This document shows positions 5,140 to 6,587 of a stretch of 6,587 nucleotides of DNA, piece by piece; the stretch's first letter is position 1; every line of letters starts with the position of its first letter. Made by a program: the position numbers and the translations under genes. Source of the DNA: Candidatus Omnitrophota bacterium (GTDB taxonomy: Bacteria > Omnitrophota > Gorgyraeia > Gygaellales > Profunditerraquicolaceae). The notes under the pieces were generated by a model. It did no database searches, was not told the origin of the DNA, and saw nothing but the letters and a program-made list of their open reading frames with translations. The DNA lies in NCBI GenBank assembly GCA_028717045.1, contig JAQUON010000077.1, positions 1 through 6,587 on the forward strand, written 5' to 3'.

Positions 5140-5835
5140 TTATTCTATAGAGAACGATATGATAATATTAAACGACAACTGCGGATAATCGAGCTCTTTC
5201 GGGAAGGACGGAAAAGGCGCTGAATTACGGATGCTGCGCAACGCAACCTCCCTAAGGTAGAAACCGCCGGTAGACTTATCTTCATGCAGCTTTACTTCCC
5301 TTAAGGACCCGTCCCGTGCGATTACGAAAGAAAGATACACATCTCCCGTATCATTGCGTATGTAATTCTGATACGCCGCTCGTTTTATTTTTTCCCGCAC
5401 AATCTGATAATAGCTCATATAGGAATTGCTGGTTATCTTGCCGGGGTCAAGCGGAGGAAGGGAAATCTTTTTTTTGATCGCAATAATATCCGGTTTGATC
5501 ACTTCCGGCCGCACAAGCGGGAGGTTGGAAAAATCCGAAGATGCAAGCTGGCTTCTTCTTTCCGGGCCCATCAGGCTTTCGTCATTAATAAACGGCGGAG
5601 GAGCAGGTTTTCTAAGCGGCAGCTTTGAAAGCATATCTACTTCCTCCGCTCTCCTTGCCAGGGAAGGCCTGGGCCTGTCGTTATTATGCGGGGAGTTTTT
5701 TACATACACTATCTCCATCCGGGAAGGCTTTTTATCGGGTAAGGCGATATCAAAATGCGGGGTACGGATAAAAGCCAGCCCGTGGATAACAAACGACACC
5801 AAAAAAGCGATTTGAAACGCTTTGTCCGAAAGCAT
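5140..5835 (-). CDS. tonB: TonB-like energy transducer
   Basis: The 231-residue product has TonB architecture: one N-terminal membrane segment (about 7-23), a proline-rich periplasmic linker (about 52-131, including LPLRKPAPPP) and a C-terminal TonB domain (about 142-231) ending in the beta-strand pattern VYLSFVIARDGSLREV, LREVALRSIRNSAPFPSFP and LSFNIIISFSIE. The membrane segment keeps the S-x-x-x-H pair (S14, H18) that in TonB couples to ExbB/ExbD and the proton gradient. It would energise the outer-membrane receptor encoded 54 bases upstream. Length is close to classical TonB. An in-frame TGA at 5853-5851 limits the start to the ATG at 5835, which has no clear ribosome-binding site, so coupling to the receptor gene is likely. 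No exbB or exbD lies in the window. The symbol is by family; orthology to a specific TonB is not established. Confidence 0.85.
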   Translation of the reverse strand: MLSDKAFQIAFLVSFVIHGLAFIRTPHFDIALPDKKPSRMEIVYVKNSPHNNDRPRPSLARRAEEVDMLSKLPLRKPAPPPFINDESLMGPERRSQLASSDFSNLPLVRPEVIKPDIIAIKKKISLPPLDPGKITSNSYMSYYQIVREKIKRAAYQNYIRNDTGDVYLSFVIARDGSLREVKLHEDKSTGGFYLREVALRSIRNSAPFPSFPKELDYPQLSFNIIISFSIE

Positions 5836-5889
5836 ATCGTGTTTAGGGTATCATATTTCACAGCCTCTTGCAACACTAAGTTTGGGGGG

Positions 5890-6587
5890 TCAAAATTTTA
5901 CTTTGCCACCCGTCACTATATTCCTCCCGGGAGAAGGATAATATCCCCTCTCGCTATATACGGTCGATATTGCCCCGTATTCAGAATACTGCGTATCAAA
6001 TATGTTATTAACGCCGATGAACCAACTGACGTTATTGCGTGGCTTTAGGGTAAGCCTAAGATCCAAGGTAGTATAGTCGTTCATGGTCGGGTAATTATGC
6101 GCCTGGTCGTTAATAAAATACTGCTCTCCAGTGTAATTAAGCATCAGTGCAAGGCTGACTTTTTCCCAGGGTTTGAGCGTTGCGCCCAATGATGCCCTAT
6201 GCCTTGGCACAAGCGGTATTCTGTTCCCCCGGTAGCTGCCTCCTTTAAAAAAGGCATCGGTAAAGGTATATTGCCCTGAAAACGCAAGGCCGCGCAGTGC
6301 ATTCCAGGTTATTGAATATTCCAGCCCCCGGTGTATGGTCTTGTCGTAATTCTTATTTTCATACGTCGCGGGGTCATAATATAGCTCATTGCGCAGCCTC
6401 ATATCAAAGTATGTTATTGTTTGCATTAAGGATTTTGCGAAATTATGCACGTAACCTATTTCATAATTATATGCGGTCTGCGGCATCAAGGAGGTGTTAA
6501 CCGGCGGGCTTGACCAAATACTATAGTACTCATCAGTAGCCGGCAGCCTGAAACTTTTTGTATAGTGGAAGAACAGCTTCGACGCAG
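5890..6587 (-). CDS. TonB-dependent outer-membrane receptor, C-terminal 231 residues (5' end outside window)
   Basis: The frame is open from the window edge to the TGA at 5892-5890, so this is the C-terminal part of a larger receptor, not a gene starting at the internal TTG or ATG near 6489. It shows typical barrel features: KLFFHYTKSFRLPATDEYY near the start of the visible part, alternating aromatic/hydrophobic strands (GLEYSITWNAL, LAFSGQYTFTDAFF, ASLGATLKPW, VSLALMLNYTGEQYF), and the family's closing segment with VNNIFDTQYSEYG, GYYPSPGRNI and a terminal phenylalanine recognised by the Bam machinery. The plug domain and TonB box are outside the window, so the ligand (siderophore, cobalamin, haem, metal or other) cannot be told. 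The tonB-like gene follows after 54 bases, consistent with a receptor/transducer operon. Confidence 0.9.
   Translation of the reverse strand, partial: ASKLFFHYTKSFRLPATDEYYSIWSSPPVNTSLMPQTAYNYEIGYVHNFAKSLMQTITYFDMRLRNELYYDPATYENKNYDKTIHRGLEYSITWNALRGLAFSGQYTFTDAFFKGGSYRGNRIPLVPRHRASLGATLKPWEKVSLALMLNYTGEQYFINDQAHNYPTMNDYTTLDLRLTLKPRNNVSWFIGVNNIFDTQYSEYGAISTVYSERGYYPSPGRNIVTGGKVKF

Noticed and set aside
5426..5815. 129-codon plus-strand frame opposite the tonB-like gene
   Set aside because: It is antisense to the TonB membrane and linker regions, and the G/S/L-rich translation reflects reverse reading of proline- and arginine-rich codons.
5836..5889. Promoter between the receptor and tonB-like genes
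   Set aside because: TTGCAA has only TACCCT at 17 bases, and TATGAT lacks a matching -35; read-through from the receptor gene is the simpler explanation.
5890..6489. Complete gene beginning at the TTG/ATG near 6489
   Set aside because: The frame stays open upstream to the window edge with receptor-like sequence (SFRLPATDEYY), so this is an internal codon of a longer receptor.

Overview
All credible genes in this window lie on the minus strand, so the biological reading order runs from high to low coordinates. The gene set points to a two-membrane (Gram-negative type) bacterium: an outer-membrane TonB-dependent receptor, a TonB energy transducer, an AsmA-like envelope protein and a lipoprotein with a clear lipobox. 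A radical SAM protein fits an anaerobic or facultative lifestyle. DUF4416, PilZ and a tiny zinc-ribbon protein, together with spacers built from degenerate 6- and 7-base words, recall uncultured lineages such as Candidatus Omnitrophota. That assignment is an impression from memory, not a test.

Layout in transcription order. (1) 6587-5890 is the C-terminal beta-barrel part of a TonB-dependent receptor that begins outside the window; 54 bases later comes a TonB-like transducer (5835-5140). (2) A 338-base gene-free spacer (4802-5139) holds a long imperfect inverted repeat, a block of G-initiated heptamers and a near-ideal sigma70-type promoter. (3) That promoter faces a compact operon: a 56-residue zinc-ribbon protein (4801-4631), a PilZ-domain protein (4634-4275, joined by an ATGA overlap) and a DUF4416 protein (4251-3712). 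(4) A 274-base spacer (3438-3711) consists almost wholly of short degenerate tandem words and inverted repeats. (5) Then come a COG1313/PflX-type radical SAM protein (3437-2481), a TPR-type lipoprotein (2393-1860) and an AsmA-like protein (1888 to beyond base 1) overlapping the lipoprotein gene by 29 bases.

How the genes work together: receptor plus TonB form an uptake pair whose ligand cannot be read from the barrel alone. The lipoprotein and AsmA-like protein look like a co-translated envelope pair. The zinc-ribbon/PilZ/DUF4416 operon may link c-di-GMP binding to two proteins of unknown role.

The most unusual signal is in the spacers. Several different short words (GACYATN, GCGTATN, AATCCTA, NNTTGRN, and the hexamer AAGGTN) are tandemly repeated with drift and often mirrored into hairpins. 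One such tract crosses the stop codon of the DUF4416 gene, and one 8-base header followed by four heptamers occurs near the start of two separate transcription units.
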